Below are positions 41,289 through 50,337 of a stretch of DNA of 64,000 nt, piece after piece; the stretch's first letter is position 1, and each line of letters starts with the position of its first letter. Origin of the DNA: Haloplanus aerogenes (GTDB lineage Archaea > Halobacteriota > Halobacteria > Halobacteriales > Haloferacaceae); the NCBI RefSeq assembly GCF_003856835.1, contig NZ_CP034145.1, positions 682,001-746,000 of the forward strand, written 5' to 3'. Under the pieces are notes generated by a model that worked only from the letters and a program-made list of their open reading frames with translations, had not been told where the DNA came from and ran no database searches. The position numbers and the translations under genes are program-made.

Positions 41289-41385
41289 CGGCGCGAGTCC
41301 GGCCTACTCTCACGATCCGGGTCTCGACCCGAACGTGTTCGCCAGAACGCTCGCTTCGAACCGGGACGACAGTCGACGTGGGAAG

Positions 41386-41910
41386 ATGTTCGAATCTACA
41401 CGCACCCGCCGGTCGGTCGTCCTGTCGACGAGTACGCTCGCACTCACTGCACTCGCCGGCTGTAGCGGCAGTAGCGGCGGTGGTGGCGAGGATGACGGTG
41501 GAAGCGGCGGCAGCGGCGGTGGGAGCACCGACACCGAGAGTGATGGGGGTGGTAGCGGTGGCACCCCCAGTTTCGACGGCTGGATGGAGAACGTCGGCAA
41601 CTACGACGGCGTCGCCGACGAGACGGGGAGTAGCGAGGTGACCGTCGCCGTCGGCGCCTCCGGCAACGGCGGGAATTTCACGTTCGATCCGGCGGCGATC
41701 CGGGTGTCGACCGGCACGACGATCGTCTGGGAGTGGACCGGACAGGGCGCCCAGCACAACGTCGCCGCCGAGGGCGGCGGCTTCGAGAGCGACCTCTCCT
41801 CCGAGGAGGGGTACACCTTCGAACACACGTTCTCCGAGGCGGGAACGTACAAGTACGTCTGCACTCCCCACCGGACGCTGGGGATGAAAGGCGCCGTCGT
41901 CGTGGAGTGA
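41386..41910 (+). CDS. Halocyanin-type blue copper protein
   Basis: 174 residues. N-terminal Tat-like lipoprotein signal ('RTRRSVVLSTSTLALTALAGCSG'), a Gly/Ser/Asp-rich flexible linker of about 40 residues, then a plastocyanin-like domain. Copper ligands are His in 'GAQHNVAAEGG', Cys and His in 'YKYVCTPHRTLGMKG' and Met in the same motif. It would be membrane-anchored on the outside and shuttle electrons in the respiratory chain. Single-gene transcript. Confidence 0.92.
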   Translation: MFESTRTRRSVVLSTSTLALTALAGCSGSSGGGGEDDGGSGGSGGGSTDTESDGGGSGGTPSFDGWMENVGNYDGVADETGSSEVTVAVGASGNGGNFTFDPAAIRVSTGTTIVWEWTGQGAQHNVAAEGGGFESDLSSEEGYTFEHTFSEAGTYKYVCTPHRTLGMKGAVVVE

Positions 41911-41988
41911 CGGCAGTGGCGGTGGTCGTGCGACCACCGGTCACAGCCGAGTCGCACTCTTTTACTCCGCGCCGCTCCGTGCATACGT

Positions 41989-42624
41989 ATGAGCGACACT
42001 ACAGCGCGCGAGCGCATCACGATCTACTCCGACTACGTCTGCCCGTTCTGTTATCTCGGGCGGCAGTCACTCGATCGGTATCAGGACGAGCGCGAGGAGT
42101 CGTTAGAGATCGACTGGCGGCCGTTCGACCTTCGTGCCGGGAAGCGCGGCCCGGACGGCGAGATCGACCACTCCGTCGATGACGGCAAGGACGACGACTA
42201 CTACCAGCAGGCCCGGGAGAACGTCCGCCGCCTGCGCGAGAACTACGACGCGGAGATGGCCCAGGAGATTGCGACGGATGTCGATTCCCGCCCGGCGCAG
42301 GCCGTCTCGCTCCACGTGAAGGAGACGGAGCCGTACGAGACGTGGCTGGCGTTCGACGAGGCGGTCTTCGAGGCGCTGTGGGCCGACGGGCGCGATATCG
42401 GCGACGCGGACGTACTCGCCGACTGTGCCGAGACGGCGGGGCTCGACCCTGACCTCGTCTCGGCGGCCCTTGACGACGACGTGCTTCTTGACCGCCTCGA
42501 CGAGCAGTTCCGCGCGGCGCAACAACAGGGCGTCACAGGCGTCCCCACTTTCGCGTACGGCGGTCACGCCGCCCGCGGTGCGGTGCCGCCGGCGCAGTTG
42601 CGGCGACTGGTCGAGGGGACGTGA
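41989..42624 (+). CDS. DsbA/FrnE-family thioredoxin-fold oxidoreductase
   Basis: 211 residues. Redox motif CPFC at about 17-20 ('SDYVCPFCYLGRQSL') and the cis-Pro in 'GVTGVPTFAYGG'. No signal peptide, so cytoplasmic, as for FrnE/2-hydroxychromene isomerase-like relatives. Insert 'DGEIDHSVDDGKDDDYYQQA' is acidic and typical for haloarchaea. Either a disulfide isomerase or a glutathione-independent oxidoreductase. Confidence 0.88.
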   Translation: MSDTTARERITIYSDYVCPFCYLGRQSLDRYQDEREESLEIDWRPFDLRAGKRGPDGEIDHSVDDGKDDDYYQQARENVRRLRENYDAEMAQEIATDVDSRPAQAVSLHVKETEPYETWLAFDEAVFEALWADGRDIGDADVLADCAETAGLDPDLVSAALDDDVLLDRLDEQFRAAQQQGVTGVPTFAYGGHAARGAVPPAQLRRLVEGT

Positions 42625-42625
42625 G

Positions 42626-43618
42626 CTATCGACGCTCCCGCAGGTAGTCGACCGTCTCTCCGACGACGGCCGGCGTCCGATACGGCGGGTCGAGTTCGAC
42701 CACGATCGATCCCCCGTAGTTCCGGTCGTCGAGGCAGTCGAACACGCGTCCGATGGACAGATCGCCCGCTCGCGGCGGAAGGTGATGATATCGGCCACCG
42801 GGTTCCAGCGTGCCGACCGACTCGTCCGCTGCGAGGCCGTACTCCTCGCGAACGGCCGAGAGCCGACGGTCGTCGTCCGGCACCGTCCCGTGGATGTGGA
42901 TAGAGGCGAGCGGCCGCATCGCGTCCAGCATCCGAAGCGGCTCCCGCGCGTGACCGAGGTCACACGTGAACTGCAGCGAGTCGGGAACGGCCTCGCGGTC
43001 CGTATCGGGCTGCATCTCGATCGCTTGGTGTGCCCGTCGCAGTCGCTGCGCGTCCCCCGGCGTCGTGAGGAGGTACTCGAAGCGCCCCCGAGGACAGACG
43101 TTCTCGACGGCGACGGTCGTCGAGAGCCACTCGCTGTCCTCGATTCGTGCTGCGGCTTCGGCGAGGTTGGCGACCAACATCGACCGCAGGGGTTGGAGGT
43201 CCGGGTCGTCGCCCGTCGGGAACCGTGGGGGATGGGCCGTCAGCACCGACGGGTCGGCGTACGGCTCCCGGCCGCCGTCGTCGGTGAGGCTCGATTGAGC
43301 GTCTTTCACCGCCGACAGACAGCGTTGCCATCCACCATTCGAACAGAGGTCGTACATCGGCGTGCCGTGGACGCTGGCGACGTCGAGACCGTACTCCTCC
43401 CGGAGCCGTTGGACGGGTCCTCGGAGCTGATACTCCGCGTTCAGGAAGCCGAAGAGGCCGTCCGACTCGTGTCGTGGCGGGGTGACGAACAGCTCGACGG
43501 CGTCGCACTCCCGCCCGACCGCCTCGAGAAACGCCCGTCTCCGGCTGGACTCGCCATCTCGGCCTGCCCGAGACACGAACAGATCCGGCACCGAGAATCG
43601 GATGTCGGGACTCGTCAT
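42626..43618 (-). CDS. TIM-barrel protein of the sugar-phosphate isomerase/epimerase type
   Basis: 330 residues. Beta-alpha repeats with acidic/His candidates at 'DVASVHGTPMYDL', 'VAVENVCPRGRFEYL', 'QFTCDLGHAREPLRML', 'IHIHGTVPDDDR' and 'GSIVVELDPPYR' give the pattern of the xylose isomerase-like (AP endonuclease 2) superfamily with a Glu-Asp/His-Glu metal site. Substrate unknown. Its start overlaps the phosphoesterase stop by 4 bases (ATGA), so the two are an operon. Confidence 0.7.
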   Translation of the reverse strand: MTSPDIRFSVPDLFVSRAGRDGESSRRRAFLEAVGRECDAVELFVTPPRHESDGLFGFLNAEYQLRGPVQRLREEYGLDVASVHGTPMYDLCSNGGWQRCLSAVKDAQSSLTDDGGREPYADPSVLTAHPPRFPTGDDPDLQPLRSMLVANLAEAAARIEDSEWLSTTVAVENVCPRGRFEYLLTTPGDAQRLRRAHQAIEMQPDTDREAVPDSLQFTCDLGHAREPLRMLDAMRPLASIHIHGTVPDDDRRLSAVREEYGLAADESVGTLEPGGRYHHLPPRAGDLSIGRVFDCLDDRNYGGSIVVELDPPYRTPAVVGETVDYLRERR

Positions 43619-44184
43619 TCGTGGACGTACTGTCGGGCCGCTTGCGTGTCTCGGAGGCGCGTCCCCGGTGTACACTCGTCCAGAATGCGTGTCACCACGT
43701 CGAGCGTAATCGGTCGGAAGTTCAGCAGTTCGCTACTCACGTTCACGCGCCGGTCGTCGTACGCGACGAAGGGGTACGTCTCGGTGTCGTTGTTGTGGTG
43801 GTGGCCGTGGAGCACCCATCCGTCCCACGACTCGGGAACGTCTTCCGGTCGGTGCGTGCAGTAGAAGCGGTAGTCGCCGTGTTCGAGGACACAGGAGTCG
43901 AGCACCGGAAACGGCGCGTCTTCGGGAGCGAGACCTACGTCGTGGTTTCCACGGACGAGCACGTCGCCGTCGAGTCGCTGGAAGTATTCGACCGTCTCCC
44001 GCCCGTCCTGCATGTCCATCGCCACGTCGCCGAGGTGGACGAGGAGGTCGGCCGCGTCGACCGTCTCGTAGTGCCGGTCGAGGAGTGTCGAGTCCATCTC
44101 GCCGACGCTACTGAACGGCCGGTCGCAGTACTCGATGATGTTCGCGTGACCGAAGTGGTGGTCGGAGATTACGTACCGGCCCAT
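43615..44184 (-). CDS. Calcineurin-like metallophosphoesterase
   Basis: 189 residues. Metal-binding motifs in order: 'VISDHHFGHANII', 'LLVHLGDVAMD', 'VLVRGNHDVG', 'FYCTHRPED' and 'VLHGHHHNND'. This short version resembles the archaeal and phage-like phosphoesterase group. Upstream gene of a two-gene operon with the TIM-barrel protein, so a joint pathway on a phosphorylated compound is possible. Start ATG 44184 is supported by the conserved N-terminus 'MGRYVISDHHFGH'. Confidence 0.88.
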   Translation of the reverse strand: MGRYVISDHHFGHANIIEYCDRPFSSVGEMDSTLLDRHYETVDAADLLVHLGDVAMDMQDGRETVEYFQRLDGDVLVRGNHDVGLAPEDAPFPVLDSCVLEHGDYRFYCTHRPEDVPESWDGWVLHGHHHNNDTETYPFVAYDDRRVNVSSELLNFRPITLDVVTRILDECTPGTRLRDTQAARQYVHE

Positions 44185-44318
44185 ACACGCGGGGTGGGCG
44201 GTTTCCTGAAAATTGTTTTGGGGATTCGGATCGTGGTCAGCGATTTCGTATAGCAATACGTGGTTTATTCACCCTGCCCACCCCAATCTATTCCCCGCCG
44301 TATCCCTCAGTTCGACCG

Positions 44319-45383
44319 ATGACCAACCACGGACCGAGCAGACGGCGGTTCCTCCAGGCGGGCGCGCTGGCGCTGACTGCGGGGCTGGCGGGCTGTGGAT
44401 CGTCGGCGCCGGCGGCGCAGGAGGGGAGCGGGGACAGCGCGACGACGACCGGACCGAGTCCCTACACCCGCGTCTACCGCGAGGCCATCGACTCGGTGTT
44501 GCTCGTCGAGACCCGGCAGGGGAGCGGCACGGGATGGGTCTACGACGGGACACACGTCGTCACGAATGCCCACGTCGTCGGGGATGCGACGGCGGTCGAC
44601 CTCCGGACGCGCGACGGCCGCTGGCACACGGGCGAGGTGATCGGCACCGACCCCAACAGCGACCTGGCGGTGATCGAACCCGACGGCCTGACCGACGCGG
44701 CGACTCCACTCTCGCTCGCGGAGTCCCCGGCGACCATCGGACAGGAGGTAGTCGCCATCGGCAACCCGTTCGACCTCGACGGGTCGGTGACGACGGGGGT
44801 CGTCAGCGGCACGGATCGGTCGATCCCCGCCCCGACGGGGTTCAGCATTCCGGACGCCATCCAGACGGACGCGGCGGTCAATCCGGGCAACAGCGGCGGC
44901 CCGCTGATGGCGCTCGACGGACGAGTGGTCGCCGTCATCAACTCCGGCGGCGGCGACAACATCGCCTTCGGCATCTCCGCGGCCCTCGCCCGGCGCGTCC
45001 TCCCCGAACTGATCGAGACAGGATCGTTCGAACACTCCTTCCTCGGTGTCTCCGTCACCACCGTCACGCCCGCAGTGGCCGAGGCGAACAGGCTCACGGA
45101 CCCCCGCGGCCTCTTGGTCGTCACCATCGCCCCCGACGGCCCGGTCGACGGCGTTTTCCAGCCCAGCGAGGACGCCGAGACGGTCGAGGGCGAGCGCATC
45201 CCCGTCGGCGGCGACGTGTTGCTGGCGGTCGACGGGACGCGAACGGATACGACGGAGGCGCTCGGGAGCTACCTCGCGCTGGAGACTCGCCCCGGCGACA
45301 CCGTCTCCATGACGATTCTGCGCGACGGGGAGGAGCAGACCGTCGAGGTGGAACTCGGCACGCGGCCGACGCGGCCCTCGTGA
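44319..45383 (+). CDS. HtrA/DegP-type trypsin-like serine protease, lipoprotein
   Basis: 354 residues. Tat signal with lipobox ('SRRRFLQAGALALTAGLAGCGS'), protease domain with His in 'VVTNAHVVGDA', Asp in 'DPNSDLAVIE' and Ser in 'AVNPGNSGGPLMAL', then a C-terminal PDZ-like domain ('FLGVSVTTVTPAVAEAN', 'GGDVLLAVDGTRTDTTEALGSYL'). The catalytic triad is complete. It is exported folded and anchored outside, where it probably acts in surface protein quality control. Single gene. Confidence 0.92.
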   Translation: MTNHGPSRRRFLQAGALALTAGLAGCGSSAPAAQEGSGDSATTTGPSPYTRVYREAIDSVLLVETRQGSGTGWVYDGTHVVTNAHVVGDATAVDLRTRDGRWHTGEVIGTDPNSDLAVIEPDGLTDAATPLSLAESPATIGQEVVAIGNPFDLDGSVTTGVVSGTDRSIPAPTGFSIPDAIQTDAAVNPGNSGGPLMALDGRVVAVINSGGGDNIAFGISAALARRVLPELIETGSFEHSFLGVSVTTVTPAVAEANRLTDPRGLLVVTIAPDGPVDGVFQPSEDAETVEGERIPVGGDVLLAVDGTRTDTTEALGSYLALETRPGDTVSMTILRDGEEQTVEVELGTRPTRPS

Positions 45384-45484
45384 GCCGACGCGACCGATCT
45401 GTGTCCGAATTCGACTCGCTGATAATCGGACCGGACCACTCATAAGCTGTCCCGCGTTCCGTTCCAACCACGGAGGCTCTCAGG

Positions 45485-47410
45485 GTGGACGAACGAGTCA
45501 TCCTCGTATTGTTGGTTGTCGGTTTCGGAGTGTCGACGCTCGGAACGCCGGCTGCCGCCCAGTCTTCGCCGCCGCCGGACGTGGCCGTCACCGTCGATGG
45601 CCTGCCACTCGATGTCGGCGACGTCCACCACACGTCGGCCGATCCGTGGATGAGCGTGACAGTGACGGCTCCCGAGGGCGAGACAGTTCGGTTAGTGGAG
45701 GTTCGAGTCGATGGAGAGACCAGACACGTCTTCGAGCCGTCCACTCGTCGGACCGACCGAAACGTCGTTCTCGACCTGTCAAACGGCGAGCATCGGATCA
45801 CTGTCGTCGCCAAGGCCGGCACCACCGAGACGTACGCCGCGACGATCGTTCGGGACGACCGCGCGCCGACGGTCACGTTCGACCAGCCCCTCCGGGGCAT
45901 GCCGGTCTCCTATGGCACCGACACGTTGGAACGCCTCGGTACCCAACGACCGACGTTCCTCGTGGACGGTGCTCCCGTCTCGACCCTCCCGGATGTACAG
46001 ACGCTGACCGTGTCGAACTCCACGCTGACCATCGCTGGCTCCATCGAAGACGACTCCGAGATACGGGCTGTCAGGATCGAACACGCCTACGAATACGCCG
46101 CGGTCGGCGGGCGGATGCCCGGAAGCACCGACTTCGCTTACGATCCAGTCGACCGAGTGCCGATCCACCCCGGCATCTCGCTTCCACGGGACAACGTCGA
46201 CGGCGACGCTTATCCCGAGCGGGTGGATACGTACTTCTCGTCGTCGCCGGGTGACTCGTTCAATCGGACGGTGACGCTCGCGCTCGGAGCCAACTACTTC
46301 CGGATCACCGTCGAGGACGCCCTCGGAAACGTCGCTGTCGAACACGTCGTCGTCACCGTCGAGGACGGCACGGGTCCGACGCTGAATGTCACCGACGTTC
46401 GCTACGTGTCGAAGACGCGTCTCCACATCGAGGGGACGGTCCGCGACGAGGTGCAGGTCCACGACGTGTGGCTCGAGGAGACGCTGGTGACACTCGACGA
46501 TATCGAGGCCGATGTCGACCTCGAAGCCCTCGACGGGTCGGACATCTGTACGGCCGCCGACACGCTGGACTTCGACGACGAGGAGACCCTCTGTTCGGTG
46601 TACAGTGGAGCGACCGTCTACGTCCGCGAGGACATCGATGCCCTGATCGTTCGCCACCGGTTGATATTCCGGAAACCGACAGTCCCAGACGCCGATCGGA
46701 AACGTATCCGCTTTGATACGACGGTGTACCATCCACCGGAAGCCGACCGCTTCGTGATGGGAACGAACGACACCGCTCTCAACCCCCGATACCGGTCGTA
46801 CACACTCGCGACGTTCCTCGCGCCGAACGTCACCGTGGCCGACAGCCGCACCGGCTACGTTGACGAGAACACCGTCACGGTCAGTGGCCGTGTCGTCGAC
46901 GGGCAAGTCCGCGAGGTGAGCGTCGAGACAGTCGATCCCACCACGGGCCGCATCGTCGATATCGACCCGGTCGACCTCGGAACGAACGGGTCGTTCACGA
47001 CGCGGCTCGCGGCCACGCCCGACGAGACGCAGGTTCGAGTGCGCGCCCGCGACGCCAGCGGGGCCGAATACGTGACGAACGCGACGGTTTCGGGGCCGCT
47101 CGAACCGACCACGACACCGGCGGGCGACGGTGATGACGGAGCCGATGCCGATACAGGGGTGGAATCGAACGCTGGTGGGGACGACGCGGCCGTGACCAAT
47201 TCGACGGCGAACGACACGGCCGCTGGTGGGGTTCGCATCCCCGTCGTCGACGTCGTGATCCCCGTTCCGTCGGTGGGCATCCCCGACGCGCTCGGTGCCT
47301 CGGTGTCCGCGCCCCTCCCCGTCGTCGGACCGGTCGATATCCCCCTCATTGCCGGCGTGCCGCTACTCCTCGTCGTCGCCGTCGCCGGCGCCCGCGCTCG
47401 GAGCGGCTAA
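45485..47410 (+). CDS. Large secreted/surface protein with C-terminal membrane anchor
   Basis: 641 residues from GTG 45485. Sec signal peptide ('ILVLLVVGFGVSTLGTPAAAQS'), several beta-sandwich-like repeats ('VTVTAPEGETVRLVEVRVDG', 'LTIAGSIEDDSEIRAVRIEHAYEY', 'TLNVTDVRYVSKTRLHIEGTVRDEVQVHDV', 'TVTVSGRVVDGQVREVSVETV'), a Thr/Asp/Asn-rich linker with many N-glycosylation sequons and a final hydrophobic helix followed by 'ARARSG'. The repeats look like Ig-like or cadherin-like modules. Probably a structural or adhesive surface protein. Confidence 0.75.
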   Translation: MDERVILVLLVVGFGVSTLGTPAAAQSSPPPDVAVTVDGLPLDVGDVHHTSADPWMSVTVTAPEGETVRLVEVRVDGETRHVFEPSTRRTDRNVVLDLSNGEHRITVVAKAGTTETYAATIVRDDRAPTVTFDQPLRGMPVSYGTDTLERLGTQRPTFLVDGAPVSTLPDVQTLTVSNSTLTIAGSIEDDSEIRAVRIEHAYEYAAVGGRMPGSTDFAYDPVDRVPIHPGISLPRDNVDGDAYPERVDTYFSSSPGDSFNRTVTLALGANYFRITVEDALGNVAVEHVVVTVEDGTGPTLNVTDVRYVSKTRLHIEGTVRDEVQVHDVWLEETLVTLDDIEADVDLEALDGSDICTAADTLDFDDEETLCSVYSGATVYVREDIDALIVRHRLIFRKPTVPDADRKRIRFDTTVYHPPEADRFVMGTNDTALNPRYRSYTLATFLAPNVTVADSRTGYVDENTVTVSGRVVDGQVREVSVETVDPTTGRIVDIDPVDLGTNGSFTTRLAATPDETQVRVRARDASGAEYVTNATVSGPLEPTTTPAGDGDDGADADTGVESNAGGDDAAVTNSTANDTAAGGVRIPVVDVVIPVPSVGIPDALGASVSAPLPVVGPVDIPLIAGVPLLLVVAVAGARARSG

Positions 47411-47607
47411 TCCTGCGGAAAGCGAACGAGGCCGACGGCGAGCAGACACGCCGCGAGCGCGGACCCGCCCCCGGCCGCCACCTCGATGGAGGCGGCGGAG
47501 ACGACGCCGACGGCGACGCCGCCGAAGAGGGAGAGACCCATCGCCGCGAGCAGGTAATCGACGCTCCGGGGCACCTCGGGCGTCGAGCGAACGCGCGAAT
47601 CGGTCAT
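47407..47607 (-). CDS. Small two-helix membrane protein
   Basis: 66 residues with two hydrophobic helices ('LLAAMGLSLFGGVAVGVVSA', 'SALAACLLAVGLVRF') and a short charged N-terminus. The upstream sequence is an AT-rich 'TCTAATTAGATGTAATTAGC' containing the palindrome TCTAATTAGA (promoter). Function unknown; 4-base tail overlap with the surface protein gene. Confidence 0.65.
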   Translation of the reverse strand: MTDSRVRSTPEVPRSVDYLLAAMGLSLFGGVAVGVVSAASIEVAAGGGSALAACLLAVGLVRFPQD

Positions 47608-47656
47608 CCGTGCTAATTACATCTAATTAGACGCGGGTGTATCTTTCGCCTCGTAG

Positions 47657-47890
47657 TCACTTCTTGGGGAGCGTTGCCACGAACTCTTCGGGGCCACGCT
47701 GTTCGACCACGTAGCCCTCGGCGTCGAAGGCGTCGCGTTCGGCGCGGAATTCGTAGAAGAGCGGCTGTGGATCGTGGTCGTTGACGATTGTCAGTTCCTC
47801 CCCGGCGTCGAGGTCGTCGAACGCGGCGTGGATCGTCTCGTGGCGTTGGCTGGGTGGCAGGTCGCGCAGGTCGAGTCGGTCGGTAGCCAT
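47657..47890 (-). CDS. DUF2249 domain protein
   Basis: 77 residues. Matches the DUF2249/TusA-like fold: 'DLRDLPPSQRHETIHAAFDDLDAGEELTIVNDHDPQPLFYEF' and 'EQRGPEEFVATLPK'. These small proteins often occur with nitrogen-oxide or sulfur enzymes and may bind metal or redox partners. Next to it, divergent, is a molybdopterin-binding oxidoreductase domain. Confidence 0.85.
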   Translation of the reverse strand: MATDRLDLRDLPPSQRHETIHAAFDDLDAGEELTIVNDHDPQPLFYEFRAERDAFDAEGYVVEQRGPEEFVATLPKK

Positions 47891-47995
47891 GGATAGACGA
47901 GCGCGCCCGCCCACGGTGACGCTTGGCCCGAACATATTCGATCCCGAACCTGGCCGGGCGAACACCTTTGTCGATGTGTGCCCTTCCAGTCGGGT

Positions 47996-48475
47996 ATGAC
48001 ACACTCGGACCCGCCGGCGGACGCCGATCCGGCCCGCTGGACGGTGACTCTGGCCGGCGCCGTCGCCGACCCACAGACGATGCGCGCGAGCGACCTCGCG
48101 TCGCTGGTCGGGGAACCGATGGAATCGTCGACGGCCTGCGAGGGGGAGACCGCCGAACCGAGTCGGTGGCGCGGCGTCCGCGTCGGGACGCTCCTCGGTC
48201 GGGCGCGGCCGCGGGCCGACGCCTCGCACGCGCTGGTTCACTCGGCCGACCCCGACTACGCCTGTGGATTCGACCTCGACCGCCTCCGCGACGCCCTCCT
48301 CGCGGTGCGTCTCGACGGCGAGCCGATTCCGACCGAGCGGGGCGGTCCCGTCCGCCTCCTCGTCGACGACGCCGACTGCTGGGAGCGCGTGAAGTGGGTG
48401 TCGCGGATCGACGTGCTCGACGAACCACCGGGTGACGCCGACACCGCGCGCGACGTGGTGCCGGCCGACGATTGA
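47996..48475 (+). CDS. Molybdopterin-dependent oxidoreductase domain (sulfite oxidase-type)
   Basis: 159 residues. 'VTLAGAVADPQTMRASDLASL', the Cys in 'ESSTACEGETAEPSRWRGVRVGTLL' (probable Mo-thiolate ligand) and 'YACGFDLDRLRDALLAVRLDGEPIP...GGPVRLLVDDADCWERVKWVSRI' match the core of sulfite oxidase/YedY-type domains in a single-domain form. No signal peptide. Substrate unknown. Confidence 0.85.
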   Translation: MTHSDPPADADPARWTVTLAGAVADPQTMRASDLASLVGEPMESSTACEGETAEPSRWRGVRVGTLLGRARPRADASHALVHSADPDYACGFDLDRLRDALLAVRLDGEPIPTERGGPVRLLVDDADCWERVKWVSRIDVLDEPPGDADTARDVVPADD

Positions 48476-48516
48476 GAAATCGCCACGCACTTCTCTCCAA
48501 CGCGTCAACGCCGCGC

Positions 48517-48774
48517 ATGGTCGGATCGCGGACGGCCACGGCCGCCGTCGGACTGGTCGCCAGCCTTCTCGTGAGCGTCGCCGCGTGGTACTACTTCGAC
48601 ACCCTGCTCGCCTTCCTCTTCCTGCCGTTCGTTCCCATCCTGTGGCGGTCGAGTCGCGACGAGACACCGCCAGTCCGGGAGTGTTCGGCGTGCGGGTTCG
48701 CCACGCGCGACCAGTCGTTCGATTACTGCCCGCGTGACGGCACGCCGCTCGACCGGCGCGGCGACGGATCGTGA
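48517..48774 (+). CDS. Membrane protein with C-terminal zinc ribbon
   Basis: 85 residues. Two hydrophobic segments (about 8-40) then 'CSACGF...YCPRDGTPL', of which CxxC and a single Cys are visible. ATG 48517 was preferred to the upstream start because the shorter frame begins just before the first helix. 42 bases downstream of the Mo-domain gene in the same direction, so possibly co-transcribed. Function unknown. Confidence 0.6.
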   Translation: MVGSRTATAAVGLVASLLVSVAAWYYFDTLLAFLFLPFVPILWRSSRDETPPVRECSACGFATRDQSFDYCPRDGTPLDRRGDGS

Positions 48775-48912
48775 TACTCCCGGCCGTCCGTCCACGGCGA
48801 GCGTCGGCACGCCGAGGTGCCGAACCCCGCCGGACAGTTGCACCGTGGGAGCGCCACCGACGTTCACGTATCTTTATATCGTTGTCGTGACAACCGCCTC
48901 TCGACAGCCAGT

Positions 48913-49842
48913 ATGGGGGGCCCGAACAGCGACGAGTCGAGTGGGAAGAGTAGCGATTCACGACCGACTGCGACGTTACTGTTGGGTGGTGACGCCGCAT
49001 TCGGGAGCGACGCGTCACCCGACCTCTCGCCCGAGAGGACGAACGTCCTCGTCGTCTCCGTCGCGCGGTCGGTGCAGGCCGTCGTCGAGGACTGGCGGGA
49101 GTACGTAGGGGCGTTGCCCGCCGCGTTCGGCCTGATCACCTACGCGGAGTTCGACCGATCGGCGTCCGCGTCGGCGTCCACCGGCAGACCGCCGCGTCAG
49201 CCCCTCCCCGGCAGCAACATCACGCTCACCTCGATGGCCGATCCGTCCGACCTGCGACGGCTCGGCACGGCGGTCACGCTCTATCTCGACGACTGGGCGG
49301 ACACCGACCGCGAGACGCTCGTCTACGTCGACGCGCTCGCCCCCTTCGTCGACGCGAGTGGCCCCGAATCGACCTTCCAGTTCCTCCATCTGCTGGTCCA
49401 GAGCGCCGACCAGCTCGACGCCGACGTGGTCGTCCGCTTCGACCCTTCGACGGCCGACGACCGAACGGTCAACACGTTCCGGCCACTGTTCGACGAGGTG
49501 GTCGACGCCACGACGACGGCCGCGTTCGACGCGGACGAACTCCGTGCCGTGCTCGGGAACAATCGCCGGCGGTTCGTGCTCCGGGTGCTCCTCGACACGT
49601 CGTCGATCGAACTGGAGCGGCTCGCGACCCGACTCGCACGCTGGGAGAACGATACCGACGAGCCGACGGACGCCGAATACGACCGGGCGTACACCGCACT
49701 GGCGTCCATCCACGTCCCACGGCTGGCCGAGGTGGGTCTCGTGGCGTTCGACCGGCCGACCGAACGGGTGCGACTCGCTGACGGGAACTGGTCTACGGAG
49801 CGTCTCGAACGATATCTGACGACACCATCGGACGACGACTGA
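48913..49842 (+). CDS. Haloarchaeal signalling-type protein (DUF7504-like with winged-helix tail)
   Basis: 309 residues. The N-terminal half resembles RecA/KaiC-like mini-domains ('TNVLVVSVARSVQAVVEDW', 'GLITYAEFDRSASA', 'TLVYVDALAPFVDASGPES', 'LDADVVVRFDPSTADDRTV') without Walker motifs. The C-terminal part ('NNRRRFVLRVLLDTSSIELERLATRLARWE', 'HVPRLAEVGLVAFDRPTERV') is a winged helix. TATA 'tttatatcg' lies about 38 bases upstream. It probably binds DNA or a signalling partner; family number from memory. Confidence 0.65.
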   Translation: MGGPNSDESSGKSSDSRPTATLLLGGDAAFGSDASPDLSPERTNVLVVSVARSVQAVVEDWREYVGALPAAFGLITYAEFDRSASASASTGRPPRQPLPGSNITLTSMADPSDLRRLGTAVTLYLDDWADTDRETLVYVDALAPFVDASGPESTFQFLHLLVQSADQLDADVVVRFDPSTADDRTVNTFRPLFDEVVDATTTAAFDADELRAVLGNNRRRFVLRVLLDTSSIELERLATRLARWENDTDEPTDAEYDRAYTALASIHVPRLAEVGLVAFDRPTERVRLADGNWSTERLERYLTTPSDDD

Positions 49843-49912
49843 AGCGCGATCCGCGGGACTGCCGGCCACCCCTCGCCGTACCCAGCGGCTCGTTCGTGGC
49901 GAACGCTTACGA

Positions 49913-50221
49913 CTACGGATTCGGATCGACGCGGACCTCGCCGTCGCCGTCGATCGTCACGTGACAGCCGGCGAGTTCGAACTCGATCGTGCCACCCTCT
50001 CGGGGCGTTCCGTCGTATTTGGGGCTGAAGATACGGTTCAGCGCATCCGGCTGAATCACGCTGTTGAGGTTCACGTCGGTCGGTTCCTTACCGGTCGCTT
50101 CGAGGACGGCGTGAACGACGGTGACACTCAGCTCGATATCGCTCGTCTCGTAGTAGTTGACGACGTACACTCCGTCTTCCGCACCGTCGTCGGCTGCCGG
50201 GCGATTGTGTGAATTTTGCAT
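49913..50221 (-). CDS. HalOD1 output-domain protein
   Basis: 102 residues, a stand-alone HalOD1 domain, the haloarchaeal output domain typically attached to response regulators. 'VYVVNYYETSDIELSVTVVHAVLEATG', 'LNSVIQPDALNRIFSPKYDG' and 'GTIEFELAGCHVTIDGDGEVRV' are characteristic. Without a receiver domain it probably acts as a separate protein-interaction or regulatory module. Monocistronic. Confidence 0.85.
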   Translation of the reverse strand: MQNSHNRPAADDGAEDGVYVVNYYETSDIELSVTVVHAVLEATGKEPTDVNLNSVIQPDALNRIFSPKYDGTPREGGTIEFELAGCHVTIDGDGEVRVDPNP

Positions 50222-50337
50222 GGTGATGCGACGTCGGATACTCCCCCTTTCATTTCAACCAATATTAAAGATGTGTGTGCCTCGGGCGACCGGGCCCCGG
50301 GTCACAACACGATAGCAGAATGACAACATCCTGCACG